Positions 38,901 to 51,240 of a stretch of DNA of 64,000 nt are shown here, piece after piece (positions within the stretch are counted from its first letter, which is position 1; every line of letters begins with the position of its first letter). Under the pieces are notes generated by a model, which did not search any database, was not told the DNA's origin, and saw nothing but the letters and a program-made list of their open reading frames with translations. The DNA is from Anastatus disparis (lineage: Eukaryota; Arthropoda; Insecta; Hymenoptera; Eupelmidae), in NCBI GenBank assembly GCA_017163975.1, contig JAFFSR010000218.1:1302001-1366000 (forward strand). The letters run 5' to 3'. Both the position numbers and the translations under genes were made by a program.

Positions 38901-41900
38901 TCTAAAGGGATAGAAGTACGTTAATGGGCTTTTAGTATACATACTGTTTAATAATGATGTATCATTAGAGATTTTTTTTTTATTTCGAATACTGTCTCTC
39001 TGTTATTAGCGATGTCGCTAGTTTGTTAAGCTAATTAGTATAGCTTATCATTTGAGAATAGGTTGCATAATTGAAAAATAATAATAACAGATTGCATAAA
39101 ATAGACTCTTGAAGTTTGTGAAATTTAAAGAATAAATTAATAGTTACTTGGTTACACTGGGTTAAATAAAAATATATAGAAAAAAAAATTTTTTACTCGA
39201 AAATTGAGATTTTAAAATTTTACTTTAATAAACTCTTAATCATAAAACTTATTTCAATTATTTTTTCTTCCTTTTTTTTTTAAATGCTTTCAGTGCAATT
39301 AATATTAATATTAAAGTAAAAACGAACTAAAAATTTACAAAAGTAAAAATTGGTCATGCTATTTCTCGTATACAGAAGATGTGACTAAATTGCATTAAAA
39401 CCTTTATATTTTAGTATTGAGAATCATTTTAATTTATTTTTATCAATAATAATAAATAATTCAAATCTTATGAAAAAATTTTGAAAAAAGTTAAATAGTA
39501 AAAATATACTATTGAATTTCTCGTTCAATCCCATCACATAAATATTAAATTCCTCTAATATCCTTCCTTCATTATATCAGTTTAATCAGAATAATAAAAT
39601 TTTCCTCACAAATCATACCGACTCAGCCAAAAACCTTGTTCCCCTGTTATTAAAAACTCACCCAACATATCCCATTAAATTTTTCTTATCACGCAATCCT
39701 CTCTTCCCTTTTTTGTCAAAAAAAAGAAGAAGAAGAAGGTAAGAATGAAAGTGGAAAAACGAAGCATAAGATAATCGAATAATTAAACCCCCCCCGTGTA
39801 ATGCAACAAAACTTTCTCTCAACTCTGTCTATCAAAAGTGTCCGTTAACTATAATTTTAAAGGAACGATTCATAATCGAACATCAACACTATATACGTAT
39901 ACATTTTATATATATACACATCGTTTAAAACTTTCTCGCTCTCTTTCTAAAGCTTAGCTTCCTTTCATTTTAGTTTCCGTACCAGACAGTCCAACTCGTC
40001 CCACGTCAAAAGATTTAAAAGGGAGCGGTATAATACATACATATATAAAGTTAACCAATTTTATCCCTATTCTCTCTCTTTTTCTCCTTCTTCTTCTTCT
40101 TCGTCTTATTCTTCTTCTACTTATATTCGTGTTTGCGATTAACACGCACGCACTCAAAACATCCCTTTAGGCGCTTTTTGCTCACGACATAACGTACAGC
40201 GAATCGTGTATAAGGTTTTTAGTAAGAGAAAGAATGAGATACACGGAGAGAGAGTTTTGTACTTTAAGGCTTATAATACTGTCCCTAAAGGCTAAAAACA
40301 AAACTTTCTATCATGCGAAATAAAGCTATAATATTATGTGGAGAACAGTCAGTGCGCTTTTCACCATCATCATCATCATGACAATCTTGATGTGTTCATT
40401 TTACACGACGACAAGTTAATTGACTTTTATTGCAATAGTGAAAGCTTGAGACTTCTTTTCCTTTTTGAATAACTTCTTTGTTAATAAACGCTGCTGATTA
40501 TTTAATGCGGAAACTTTTATTTTTACGCTTTTAAAAATAATTTTAATTGAATAATATATAAAATCGGTGAATGTAAAGTTGTTTTGTAATCGATAGCTGA
40601 ATATAAACGTGAAAAAGTACAATGCGCAAGTATATCGGGCTTGATTGAACTAAAAACACAATAATTAACAATTGGCTTATGCATTTTTTAAACGTAATAA
40701 TGTATTTCGTATTTGCTTTCATTTGTTATAAAAATAAATGTTGAGAGAACGAAACTGGAATTTAATGGATTGTTTATGATATGTAATGGTTATGAATATT
40801 TTACAAATTTATCGAATGTTGAAAATTTTATTTTATAAATTTTAAATAAGGACACAGAAAGCATAGAAAAAGGAAGCTCAAATAGATTAATATTTAGAAA
40901 ATGTTTTTTAGGATCAATGCAAATTGAAGATTTAATTTTTTATTTAAAAATGAGAAAAATTAAAGAAAAGTAGAGTTGGCCAGTATTTTTATTGCATGTA
41001 TTTTAAGTATTATGTCTAATAAGATCCAGTCTTTATTCACTTAATTTTCTGTGATAATAATTCATTCATCTACTAAAATAATTTATTCAGCATTCATAAA
41101 TTTAAATCTGATTTAGAATATTAATTTTTTCTATTTGTCTTTGAATACTTTTTTTCGATAGATCAAAAAAGAAAAACAATTAAATATTCAAGGTAAACTT
41201 TCCTACCCCTTTGGGGTTGAATCAAACCCCCTAAATGAAGTTGAACCAGAACGCTTGGTAGTAATCGAAAATTTAAAATTTTTCCCTTAAACCCTATTAC
41301 CAATATACTCATAAATTTTCGTATCCCTTTTATTTTCAAATGGACAGACATATGCCTAACGCGTTGCAGCATTATATTCCTTTATTTTTTTTTTTTTATA
41401 CTTTACCCAACAGATAGGGTAAGGGCCACTTTAATTACGCCTCATTATTTATAGCCAAAACTTTGTATCGGAGCTTGCTTCCTTTCGTGACGTGCGGCTG
41501 TAAAGCCTTTCTCTTTATCTCTTGCATGTATATATGTATACACGTATACACATACACACAGCAAACGCAAAACTTTTAGCCCAGATATCAACTTTTCAAA
41601 TTCTCCTTTACTCTCCCTCCTTTTATATATCTTCTTTCTTTTTTATTTTTACATACTTCCTTTTTTTTCAAGCTTAATTTTTTTTTTCTTTTCATTCGTA
41701 GAGAAGGGAAAAATTTCTATTTACATTTTGCGTGACTTGGTCTATGCTTCTTTCTTCTTCTTTTTTTTTCATTTTATTCTGTCTATGAGACAGAAACCTA
41801 AAATTTAACGTTTTTCTCTTTTTAGAAACAAATGCTAATTGCCTAGAAAGAAAGTTGATCGATGAGGAATGGAAATCAAGGTGGAAGAGAATATAAACCC

Positions 41901-42074
41901 TTCCCCCCTTTCTTCTTCCCAAAAAAGGCTCTCTCTCTCTCTTTTTTTTTGACATGGAAAATTCGTGTTTCTATTCTAAGACGTTGCTTGATTTAACGGT
42001 TGTCTAATTAATTCGAAAACACACAATGGGTTTATAAATTATATCAGCTTTTCTTGTCTTCAGAAGAAGGTGAA

Positions 42075-42106
<32 letters not shown>

Positions 42107-43790
42107 TTTCTTAAGTTATGCGCATTTTATAAAAGGGAGAAGCTTGCAGGTGATTCATTTACGTCGCGTTTTTGACTTTGGTCGCCGTGTTACTTTTGCG
42201 TGCGCTGCTCTCTCTCTGTTCTTTTAAGTCACAAACATTTGTTTATTCATCTTTATTGATTACACGGAATAAAGTTTTACAAAAATTTATTCATAACCTA
42301 GTCAGGAGATGAGGACTATTTTATGTTTATAGTATTCTACGTTACATCAGAAAAATTATGGGATCTGATTAATTTTGTATGATTTGCAAAGTAAATCATT
42401 CAAAGAGTCAGTTTAGAGTGTTCGATAAACATTAAATGAATCTTATTAAATTTTTTCTAAGAATCATTTCTCGAGATTCTAGAACACTTTTCACATTGTG
42501 ACTGTAAATTAATTATTAATCATTTTTAAAATTGAACCATTAAATCTTCATGCCGACCAACTGTCAATAACAATGCTTTTGAAAAAGTAAAAAAAAAAAT
42601 AATATCAAACAGCAACGATGAAAAGTGTCTATAGAACCTTGGCAATTTATTATTAATTCAAAATAAAAAAAAAAAAGAGAAATGGTGTGATGTTGATCTG
42701 CATCGGAAGGTATGATTCGAGGAAAAAAAAATAAGGAGGAAAATAAATTCTCGCACGATAGTCTTTTTCACGCCGATTAATTTTCCAAGCTTCGAAGTAA
42801 AGTTGTTCAATCGCCAACTTAATATCCAGACTGCCTATACTCGTCGTTTTGAAAAAAACAAACAATAAGGATCTTACCTCATCCAGCGTGTTGATTTTTT
42901 AAACGGTATACTTATTTTTTTTTTTACTATTAATAATTGTTCAGAGAAGTTTATTATTTATTTATTGATCCTCTAGAAATCTTCACTGATAGACAATTGG
43001 TATTTCAGAAATTTTTAGTTTATACTTTTAACGATATTAAATAACTATAAAAATATTATTTGGATACTTTTAATGGTTTCATCAATCATCATATTATTTC
43101 ACATAATATATATTCGTCATAATATCTTAATAAAATTTTATTAATTTTTTTGTAAAATTAACTGAAAAAATAAATTATACTTCTTATGTTTGTAGGCCTG
43201 TTCCTGGATATGGTCAATTTTTTACTAAAGATTCTATTACAAAAAAGTAAATAATAATATAAATTTAAGGGAGTACTATCGAGAAGTTAGCCACCTGAGA
43301 ATTTGTTCCAATTTTTATTATGTAGAAATAAATGTGTAATTATATTTCTTACTTGATTACTTTTAGATTTTTATTATAAGCATTTGCATTAATTAGTAAA
43401 GAAAACACTTGTTAAATTATCAATTTTACAATCCTTCTCTTCATAAATCTATTAAATAAACAAAAAAAAAATCATACAAACCCTTGAGTTTAGTACAGAC
43501 AATTACAAGACTATATATAACCTCGGTAAACATTATAAAGCAATTCTATTTTTTTATCCTCACCTGCAACCAAGTTCTTTACCCTCTATACACCATCTCT
43601 TTCCTTCTTTTTTTTTTCTCATCAATTTATTTACCCGCAGCCCGCAGTTCTTGCGTGTTTATCTTCGTCACCACTGTCGATTGGTAGCGTTTAGTTTTTT
43701 TTTTCTTTCTTTCTTTCTTTCTTTCACTTGCTTTTTCTATATAGCCACGAAAAATAAATAATCCGCTGTCTACAGCGCGGCGCGCGTTCC
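38901..43790. other. Long non-coding stretch with simple repeats
   Basis: No gene was recognised. Contents include CTT runs at about 40,087-40,119, an ATC/CAT run at 40,362-40,379, pyrimidine-biased DNA at 41,580-41,770, a CT microsatellite at 42,077-42,110 and a CTTT microsatellite at 43,704-43,725. AT-rich DNA fills 38,930-39,600, 40,660-41,160 and 42,250-43,480. Confidence 0.5.
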
Positions 43791-44270
43791 TTGTTTATAC
43801 AAAAAAGGAAATTTTTCTATCGCTCTTGTCTTCACCTTTCTCTCTTTCTTTCTTTTTTTTTATTTCACGTGGCTTCTGTATTACGTTCCGACAGTTTTAT
43901 ATGCTCTTCGTACACTTTACTTTTATCATACTTCTCTATTTTATTTTTATCTTCTTTATTGAACTTTAGTATGTACAGCGGAGATCTTGTAATATTTAAC
44001 TTTGATATATTTATGCACGCAATTGATTTTCATGTGTATGGAGAGATGAAGAATTGTGCAATCATTGCTTTCTTTATTTTGCGAATGGCAAGCAATTTTT
44101 TCAAGCTGAAGAACAGTAGAGAAATGCAAACGGAGAGCGGAATAGTCTTTATGGAGTTCTTTATAAAAAAAGTTGATTTAAGAATCTTTTTTTACAATGT
44201 AGAAATATTTATTTATTTATATTTTGCAAACAATATAGTATGTTCTAGTGAGTCTGATCATGTTATGTAA
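43791..44270 (+). CDS. Open frame of 159 codons, doubtful
   Basis: Not recognised. The frame opens with ATG in a pyrimidine-rich region, so its first third is Phe/Leu/Ser-rich. From about residue 60 the composition is more mixed and includes Met, Glu, Asp, His and Lys. The N-terminal part could be read as hydrophobic segments, but that is expected from T-rich DNA. There is no upstream promoter signal, no splice context and no similarity that can be named. In DNA this AT-rich, one frame of this length in 64 kb can arise by chance, helped by the stop-poor first part. It is listed only because it is the longest frame not fully explained by a simple repeat. Confidence 0.1.
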   Translation: MFIQKRKFFYRSCLHLSLFLSFFLFHVASVLRSDSFICSSYTLLLSYFSILFLSSLLNFSMYSGDLVIFNFDIFMHAIDFHVYGEMKNCAIIAFFILRMASNFFKLKNSREMQTESGIVFMEFFIKKVDLRIFFYNVEIFIYLYFANNIVCSSESDHVM

Positions 44271-45624
44271 TTTAAATATACTACAGATAGAACACAAGAA
44301 GTTAATAATTTTAGCGCAAGCAAAACATGATAATTAAAATTCAGATTAATTAAAATAACAAAACAGTTTATTAAAATAATTATATGTAAAGTTTTTCAAA
44401 TATATCTGCAATGTTAACACATAAAATATGTAATAAAAAAATAGAGTGAATGTTTTTGTATATTTTTTATACATTTCGAATTCAATCTAGAAATATAAGT
44501 TTGAATAATTTATCTATAAAAAAAAAGTTGATTAAAAAAGCTAGACAACAACAAATCCAAAAGTGACAATTTTCGCAGCTTCAATAAAAAAAGTTGATCG
44601 CTCGTCATCTATAGAAAGCAAAAAAAGAAGAAAAAAAAAACAAGATTTTGTCAAGTGAACTCTTTTGGTAAAAGTCAAAAAGTCACCTGTCGACGGCCTA
44701 AACATCAGAAAAGCCAACGACAGCAAAGTACAGAAAGGTTCCTCTTACTTTACTTGTCAATCTTCTTGCTTTCTTACTTTTTATATATATAGATATATTT
44801 TTTTTCTATCTTTTTTTTCTCCTTTTCATTTCTAGTGATTCAATCGAGCATAACCTTCGATAGGACGATTGTCGACACTATATACCATTGAGCAAAAAAA
44901 AAAAAAAAAGAAAAGCTTCAATATCTGTATATACATGCTTGAAAATAGAAAGAGAGAGAAGGAAAAAAAACGTTTCGCGATGTGAATACGAAGTTAGTTT
45001 TCCAGTGAGTATCAGGTCATGGACTCACGCTTCTTCTTCTTCTTCGTCTTCTTCTTTCGAATTTCTATTTTTCTTATTTCCATCGACCTGTTCTTCGTCT
45101 TTTTTTTTCTTACTTTTACTTCTCTCAGCTTACGACTTCTTTCTATTTTAGATATATCGATGCTTTATTCAGTGCTACATAAAATAGAATTTCTTGGTAG
45201 ACACTGGAGACGTGAATTGTTATTTATATCAAAAGTAATGTTAATCAATAATTATCTATTAATATTGAAAAATTCATACTGCATAGTTTAAAATTATCTT
45301 AATTATTTCTAATAAAGGTTTCGATATTAGCGAAAATTTTTAAAGTTCATTTATCACTATCTACTGTTTATAACTCGAGAGGGCTCATTACTCGATGAAA
45401 AGATGTTTTAATGATTTCAGATTTTGATGATTTTATATGATTTGTTGGGATTTCATATAACTTTTTCTACAGTATGAAATCAATTTAAAAAAAAGACCTT
45501 AAAAATAAAAAATTGTAAATCTACACTTATAATAACAGAAAAATTAAAAAATTATAAAGATTAAATGAATCATTAATATTTTAAATGATCATCAATCAAT
45601 AATACAAGAATCAATAAGTAAGAA
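44271..45624. other. AT-rich stretch with a CTT run
   Basis: A CTT/TCG run at about 45,030-45,057 produces Ser/Phe-rich frames on the + strand. A poly-A run lies at about 44,895-44,909. The rest is AT-rich and empty. Confidence 0.5.
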
Positions 45625-45820
45625 TTTTATTTTATTTAACGTCGCTGTGTTTATGCTATCATTGCGATGCTAATTAGCGACGGAGGTTTTTTCAGTGTGT
45701 TTGTGAAGAAAGCACATGTAACGTACAGTGGTGCTTGTATAAATCAGCCGAGAGCGGGATTCGAACTCGGGATCTCGAGATTACGAGTCTATCGCTCTAC
45801 CGACTGAGCCACTGAAAACC
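45625..45820 (-). mobile_element. tRNA-derived SINE, copy 6 (minus strand)
   Basis: Reverse-complement copy, well preserved. The B-box complement GGGATTCGAACTC lies near 45,757-45,769 and the A-box complement CCGACTGAGCCA at about 45,800-45,811. The loop on the minus strand reads CTCGTAA. The hairpin arms AAGCAC/GTGCTT and the distal CGTCGC/GCGACG repeat are intact, and the tail TTAAATAAAATAAAA has AATAAA. It is one of two copies on this strand. Confidence 0.9.
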
Positions 45821-46650
45821 TTCTATTTTATCAGGATTGTATTCAGATTGTATACAATCATTGTAAGGATATGATTCTATACAATTGAATGAAAATTGTA
45901 CACAGTTCATAGAATATTATATAGAAAGTTAGTAAAAATTTTTAATCTTTTTAGTTTTATATAATTTATATTATATAATATAATATTTTAATTCAATATT
46001 CTACACAATTTTAGTGGTATCACTAAAATTATTGAAGTAATTGAAATCGATGGAATCAGAAAAATCACTAAGGAAAACAAAAAAAATTATATAAATAGTC
46101 TTTAAATAACATCATAATTAAGGAAGTAACTCAAAAAGCACAAGTAATTATTGATTTTATCTTTTATCGTTGAAACTTACCATTATATCGAATTAAATCA
46201 ATATTAATGTCATGATTGATATTGGCAACTTGATTCTCATCTTCAATAACAAAATGTAATTTTTACTAATACAAGCTATATTTTAAGAAAAACACTTAAC
46301 TTCTTTATTTAAATATTTTATCGGCCAATTAGTCAAAGTTAAACGATATGATTGATTTAATTCAATAGGATAAATTTAATTGACTTTATCGTTTCTTAAA
46401 ATATATAAATATCTGTTATGAATTTCTTTATTTGGATTAAAACACTACTAAAATAAATATAAGCAATGTTAAATGCTATATTTAAATATGTCAAACAATA
46501 AATTAGATCAAACTTTTCATTTATGGACTTATCATCAGTTTTAGTTTATTAATATCATTATTTCGTACCATTTTCATATTTTTATTAAAAATAAATAAAT
46601 ATCTGTCCATCACTGTAATATAAAGCTTATAAACTCTCATAGACAACCGA
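45821..46650. other. AT-rich stretch with short dyads
   Basis: Contains the 14-base palindrome GATTGTATACAATC at 45,846-45,859 and a hairpin at 46,007-46,030. No gene was recognised. Confidence 0.5.
46007..46030. repeat. Short hairpin
   Basis: Arms AATTTTAGTG and CACTAAAATT with a four-base loop GTAT. No T-run or gene end nearby makes it a terminator. Confidence 0.75.
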
Positions 46651-47010
46651 TCATAAGCATCTTACAAAGACAATTGTTCGAGTACATCCAAAGTTCATTC
46701 TATGTCTCTCGTTTAATGTTGCACTTCTAACCTAGCTCATTCTCCGCACTTTGGAACAATCTGTTCGCGCGAGCCGCGGCCAGGTATCGATGTCAACTCC
46801 ATGCGACCGCAAGCCTTCGTGCCGTTGCGGTTAAATTTTGTACGTGTATATATACATATACGTGTGGATGGGAACTATGAAGATAGGTTGAAACGAGCAT
46901 TTCTCCTCCATAAGCAATTGTCAGTTGTTCGCCAAGCGAAACTAACGCCAGCCAATGTCAACTGCTGGAGACACGTGGCTTGCTAATGGAATATGACATC
47001 ATAAAGTACA
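46651..47010. other. GC-richer block, possible regulatory or exonic DNA
   Basis: Stands out from very AT-rich flanks, with complex sequence such as CGCGCGAGCCGCGGCCAG (46,766-46,783). A frame of 61 codons (46,801-46,986) is open but has no known motif. An acceptor-like CTTCTAACCTAG ending at 46,735 and a donor-like CAG|GTATCG at 46,783 would define a 48-base exon open in all three frames. The donor is weak, so this is only a possibility. Confidence 0.25.
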
Positions 47011-47934
47011 TAATAATCAAGCGCTATCTTTCGATTCTTTTTCGTTCACACTTTTTGGCTTATCATTTATTTAGAATATTTTTTGTATAAGTATGGTATT
47101 TATTTATTTTTTTATTATTTTGTTTGACATATCTGCATGACACATCATGTAAAAGAGGAGCTCATTTCTATGAAACATACGAGTACTAACTTGGAATATC
47201 GTTTTGGATACTGGACGTGATTGATTGATTGGATAATAGAAAACGATTTAGTAAAAATACTGAAACGTTTTTTTTTATCGATTTTGTACGTGCTCATAAA
47301 CATATTCACAAATTTGTCACTTGATTTTTCGAAAATAATTTTTCTAAGTGTGATTTTTTATTGCTTATACAAACAATCAACGAAACATATTAAAATTCTC
47401 TGATAGGAATTAAAAATAATCTTAAACCGAAAACTAACAAGTTATCGTATGTTGATTTTGATCTGGATTTCAACAGTATAATCATTTTAATTATAAATTT
47501 TAATAATTAACTTTGATTTTAGAAATAAGTTTACACATAAAAAAGTCTTTATATTTACTATATTGATCATCGCATAAAACCAATAACAGTCAAGATGGTT
47601 CAAAATTCACTAATTTATGGTTAACTCGTGCATAACACGATTCTGTTTTCTGTCTCGCTCTCTCTTTGTCTTTCCTTGACAAGTTTTGGTGGAAAGCATA
47701 GGCAAGCAAAACTTCTTTCTCTTAACCAATCCATAACCAGCGTTTCCCTATCTCTTCTGTCCGTTTAAACATTTCCTATGTGTATATATGTATACGTATA
47801 TATTTGTATATGCTCGAGTGGTGTATTTGCTTTTCACTACCCATTGCATCTGTTTTCGAACTTTCGTATAAAACATAACTATTGTACCTGACGTCGTGGA
47901 TTATTTCCTTCGAACAAAGCTACAGAGAAGAGAG

Positions 47935-47936
<2 letters not shown>

Positions 47937-47985
<49 letters not shown>
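47937..47985. repeat. TA dinucleotide microsatellite
   Basis: About 24 uninterrupted AT/TA units ending in TATACATGTG. Likely variable in length between individuals. Confidence 0.9.
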
Positions 47986-47988
<3 letters not shown>

Positions 47989-48839
47989 GTGCTTTTGTGT
48001 GTATTATTATTCGATGTTACTTCTGTATCTGCTGCTGTATCCAAATAATAACGTTTATACCTACGTTTGTTAACGTTTATGTAGCGGTTAATTTCGATTT
48101 TTCAGAGCTTCCTGATTAAAATGGAAAAAGAGAACTTTTGAAAAGTTTGTTTTTTCTTTTAGGGGTTTCTGAAATGCTGAATTTCGTAATTTATGTTTGA
48201 TAAATAATTAATTATTTTGTTTTATTTTAACAGGTAGTTAAATATTTTTTGAAGATTTTAATGTTGTCTTTGAGAAAAACGAACAAAATTATCAGCACAT
48301 AAGAAATGAATAATTATGATAAAATAAAAAAACAATCAACATTTTTTCGTGTAATAATTTGTTAAAAACACTCAAATCTTTTACTTTATCATTCCATTCC
48401 TTTATCAAAACATTACATTAATAAAAATTATGTCCCTGAATAAGTTTTGAATGAATACTTCATTATCATCAACAGCATTAGAAAGTGCCCGCAAACTCTA
48501 AAATTCGTCTACGCATACATGCACACACGCATAAGCACATGTACACAGACTCAGCACAGCAAAAATAAGTACACATGAAAAGTTGCATAAAACTTAGACA
48601 CAAGTTATCCTAAGGTAAGCTAAATGTGAACAAAAAAGGCGAGCATAAAGAAAATCTGAAAAGTAAAATCCCATAGACGACATAACATTATAATACACTT
48701 CCACCTTATTTTTTTTCCTTTCCCTTCTTTCTTGTACGCACAGAACATTTGAATTTCAAATAATAATGCGCTTGCATTGCATTTCGTTCGTGTTTTTTCG
48801 CCAAGTAAACTTATACTGTACACCGGTTAAAGGCAAAAT

Positions 48840-48841
<2 letters not shown>

Positions 48842-48872
<31 letters not shown>
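48842..48872. repeat. TA dinucleotide microsatellite
   Basis: About 15 TA units between CCT and CAAAAGCG. Confidence 0.9.
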
Positions 48873-48874
<2 letters not shown>

Positions 48875-50211
48875 AAAGCGCGTGATAAAAAAAACGAAGA
48901 CCAATGCATGGGATACAAGAGGAAAAAAAGGAAAAATATTCGCGTGGACAAAGCTTAGGTCTAACAATTCGTGTATATATTTTTTTTTTCAATCACCTTT
49001 TTCTTCCTTGCTTTTTCTTCCATTATTTTGCTTTTTTTTATTTCATTCAGTACGATACTGTTCATCGTTAGTATCGTCCCTATATATGCCTCGAGGGCAA
49101 AAGGTTTTTTTTAAAAAGGGCTATATAACGTTTTGATCACGCGATGTTGAAAAGAGAAAGCGCGTGCCTAACTATGTACCTTAGGGTAAAAGAAAAATAA
49201 AATAAAGAGAAAAAACGTTTTTGCGATCGTTGCACACGCGTTCAACGGACGTTCGTTGTAAATTAACGAGGTGATCGAGATTTCTGATTGTCACGGGCTC
49301 TTTTTACATCAGTTGGGCTAATTTTACTTGTTTTGGATAGTAAATTCCTGTACTTATCTTATACTTATTGTAGAGATGTTAAAAAATTTTAAGAAAAGGT
49401 GAGTTCTTAGAGTATGTTTCAAATATTTTTTTTTTCTAATGATTTGTTTATTTTGTTCATAATTTTGATCAAGTTTACGTGCATATTAGTATTATTATTA
49501 AACTATAACATTTTAAGTAAATAAAATAATCTATTATATTACATAAAGGATATTGAATATTAAAAATTATTTATATAAATAAAAAATATAATTTATTAAA
49601 ATATACAATAATTTATAGGACGCTTTAATTGTTTATAAATTAAATTAATGCAACTGTGCAACGACTTTTGTTCTAAAAATTTATTTATCTTTATATTAAA
49701 AAGAAAATCTGATATTTAAACTTAAAAGCTTGATAAAAGTAATAGAACAAAAAATAAAATTAATAAACTTAATCAAATTAGTTAATTTAAAATTTATATA
49801 CGCTGTATTATAAAAAAAAATGGAAAATCCAGCAAAATAAAACAAAACTAGAAAAAATTCTAAAAATAAATATTCAACTAATGAGCATCAATTCACACAC
49901 TATCTAAACTTGTTCTTTTTATTTTCATTCCTCCGCTCCATTGCAATAATGATGTGTTTTGGTAATTCAAATAAAAATCATAACAAGCATAACCCAGAAC
50001 TTGCTCGTAATCCTTAAAAAAAAAAGAAATAAAAAAAAAACAGTAGATACACCCCATTAACGTTGAAAAGTCGATACTCGGTATATACTTCACTTTATTT
50101 TAGAATCTCCCGAAGCTACTTTATTTCATACTATCTTTTCTCACTCGCATTCACTACAATTTACGCATTTCCAGAACCCCAGAGAAAACGTAAAGTTTAG
50201 ATTTCTATACA

Positions 50212-50214
<3 letters not shown>

Positions 50215-50271
<57 letters not shown>
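50215..50271. repeat. TA dinucleotide microsatellite
   Basis: About 28 uninterrupted TA units, the longest pure TA array in the window. Followed by TGCGTC. Confidence 0.9.
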
Positions 50272-50274
<3 letters not shown>

Positions 50275-50952
50275 TCAAATAGTGGTAGATCAGTTTCCTC
50301 ATTAAATCTGTTTACAACCACTTTGGCATAATACGAAACTACGTTAAATTTACTTGTGCATCAAACCCTTCTCTCTCTCTCTCTCCCTTTCCTCCTGTAT
50401 ACCTCTCCCCACTTGCGAAACCGCACCGAGGTATTTCAACAACAATTATTGTTCAAACTCAATTGGCAAACAATTGATCATGAGTTTGGTTTCGTTGACA
50501 CCTTAACTGATTGTTATATGTTAAATACTATATATATGAATGTATATGTTAGCAGAAGGTTATATAGAATATAGTTGTACGTTTTGTTAGAAAGTTGATA
50601 CGTGAGTTTCGTAAGGATTAAGTTTCTTGTTTTGAGTGTAGGTATACCAGCGATGACGTGTTTCGTACTGCTTATTCATTAAAGAATACGTAGATATTAA
50701 TTAACGAGGTTCAGAGATGCTTTCGGGCTTGTCTATTTCGAAATTGTAGAAATTATGTTGATTTAATTAGATCCTCGAGCTTTTGTGGCTTACGAAGCTC
50801 TCTTTTTTCAGGGTGAAAATTAGTATAAATAATTGGGCTTTATTAATTATAAGCCTTTGTTAAATGTTATTAATTATAACGTATCAATGGAACGAATTCC
50901 AGTCGAAATTTTTGGTTAACTTAGTATCACAATAATTTTAATCTTTTCTTAC
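50272..50952. other. Mixed stretch with a CT repeat
   Basis: A CT run at about 50,369-50,387, then AT-rich DNA. No gene. A TTTTTTCAG acceptor-like site lies near 50,810 with no usable partner. Confidence 0.5.
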
Positions 50953-51240
50953 AAAAAAAGCTATAATCAAAATTATAGCTTTTTACTATAACGAGCTTAT
51001 TGTAAGTATTGCTATTGTCAAATTACAAGATACTATAATTATTTCTCGATACAATAACCAGCAACTATAATCATTACTTTAATATTGTGATCATTAATTA
51101 CAATGTTATTATAAAATTATAATCAGTACCTATACACTGTAGTTGATGATTATAATCTTATAATAATATACCTTATAATTATAGTTGCTGATTATAGTGT
51201 TACTAAATAATTATGGTGTGCTATAGTTTTACTATTTTGA
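50953..51240. repeat. Fold-back-like segment of repeated CTATAAT/ATTATAG words
   Basis: Begins with a hairpin whose 13-base arms AAAAAGCTATAAT and ATTATAGCTTTTT (50,955-50,967 and 50,972-50,984) enclose a 4-base loop CAAA. The words ACTATAAT, ATTATAGT and GATTATAATC then recur on both strands for about 250 bases. A second, longer-range pair is AGCAACTATAAT (near 51,061) against ATTATAGTTGCT (near 51,181). The whole segment could fold on itself. It resembles a decayed fold-back or MITE-like element, but no terminal repeats or target duplications were identified. Confidence 0.5.

Larger units (their letters stand above)
47011..50214. other. AT-rich stretch with TA arrays
   Basis: TA arrays at 47,937-47,985 and 48,842-48,872 account for the Tyr-Ile frames. 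A mixed patch with CpGs lies at about 49,060-49,310. Donor-like sites (GTAAGC at 48,616, GTGAGT at 49,399) and an acceptor TTTATTTTAACAG at 48,233 occur singly and cannot be paired into an exon. Confidence 0.5.

Noticed and set aside
39721..39750. GAAGAAG|GTAAGA on the + strand
   Set aside because: It is preceded by purines only, so there is no acceptor, and it lies in an AAG microsatellite.
42861..42885. Minus-strand donor-like GATGAG|GTAAGA
   Set aside because: No pyrimidine tract or acceptor that would close an exon was found.
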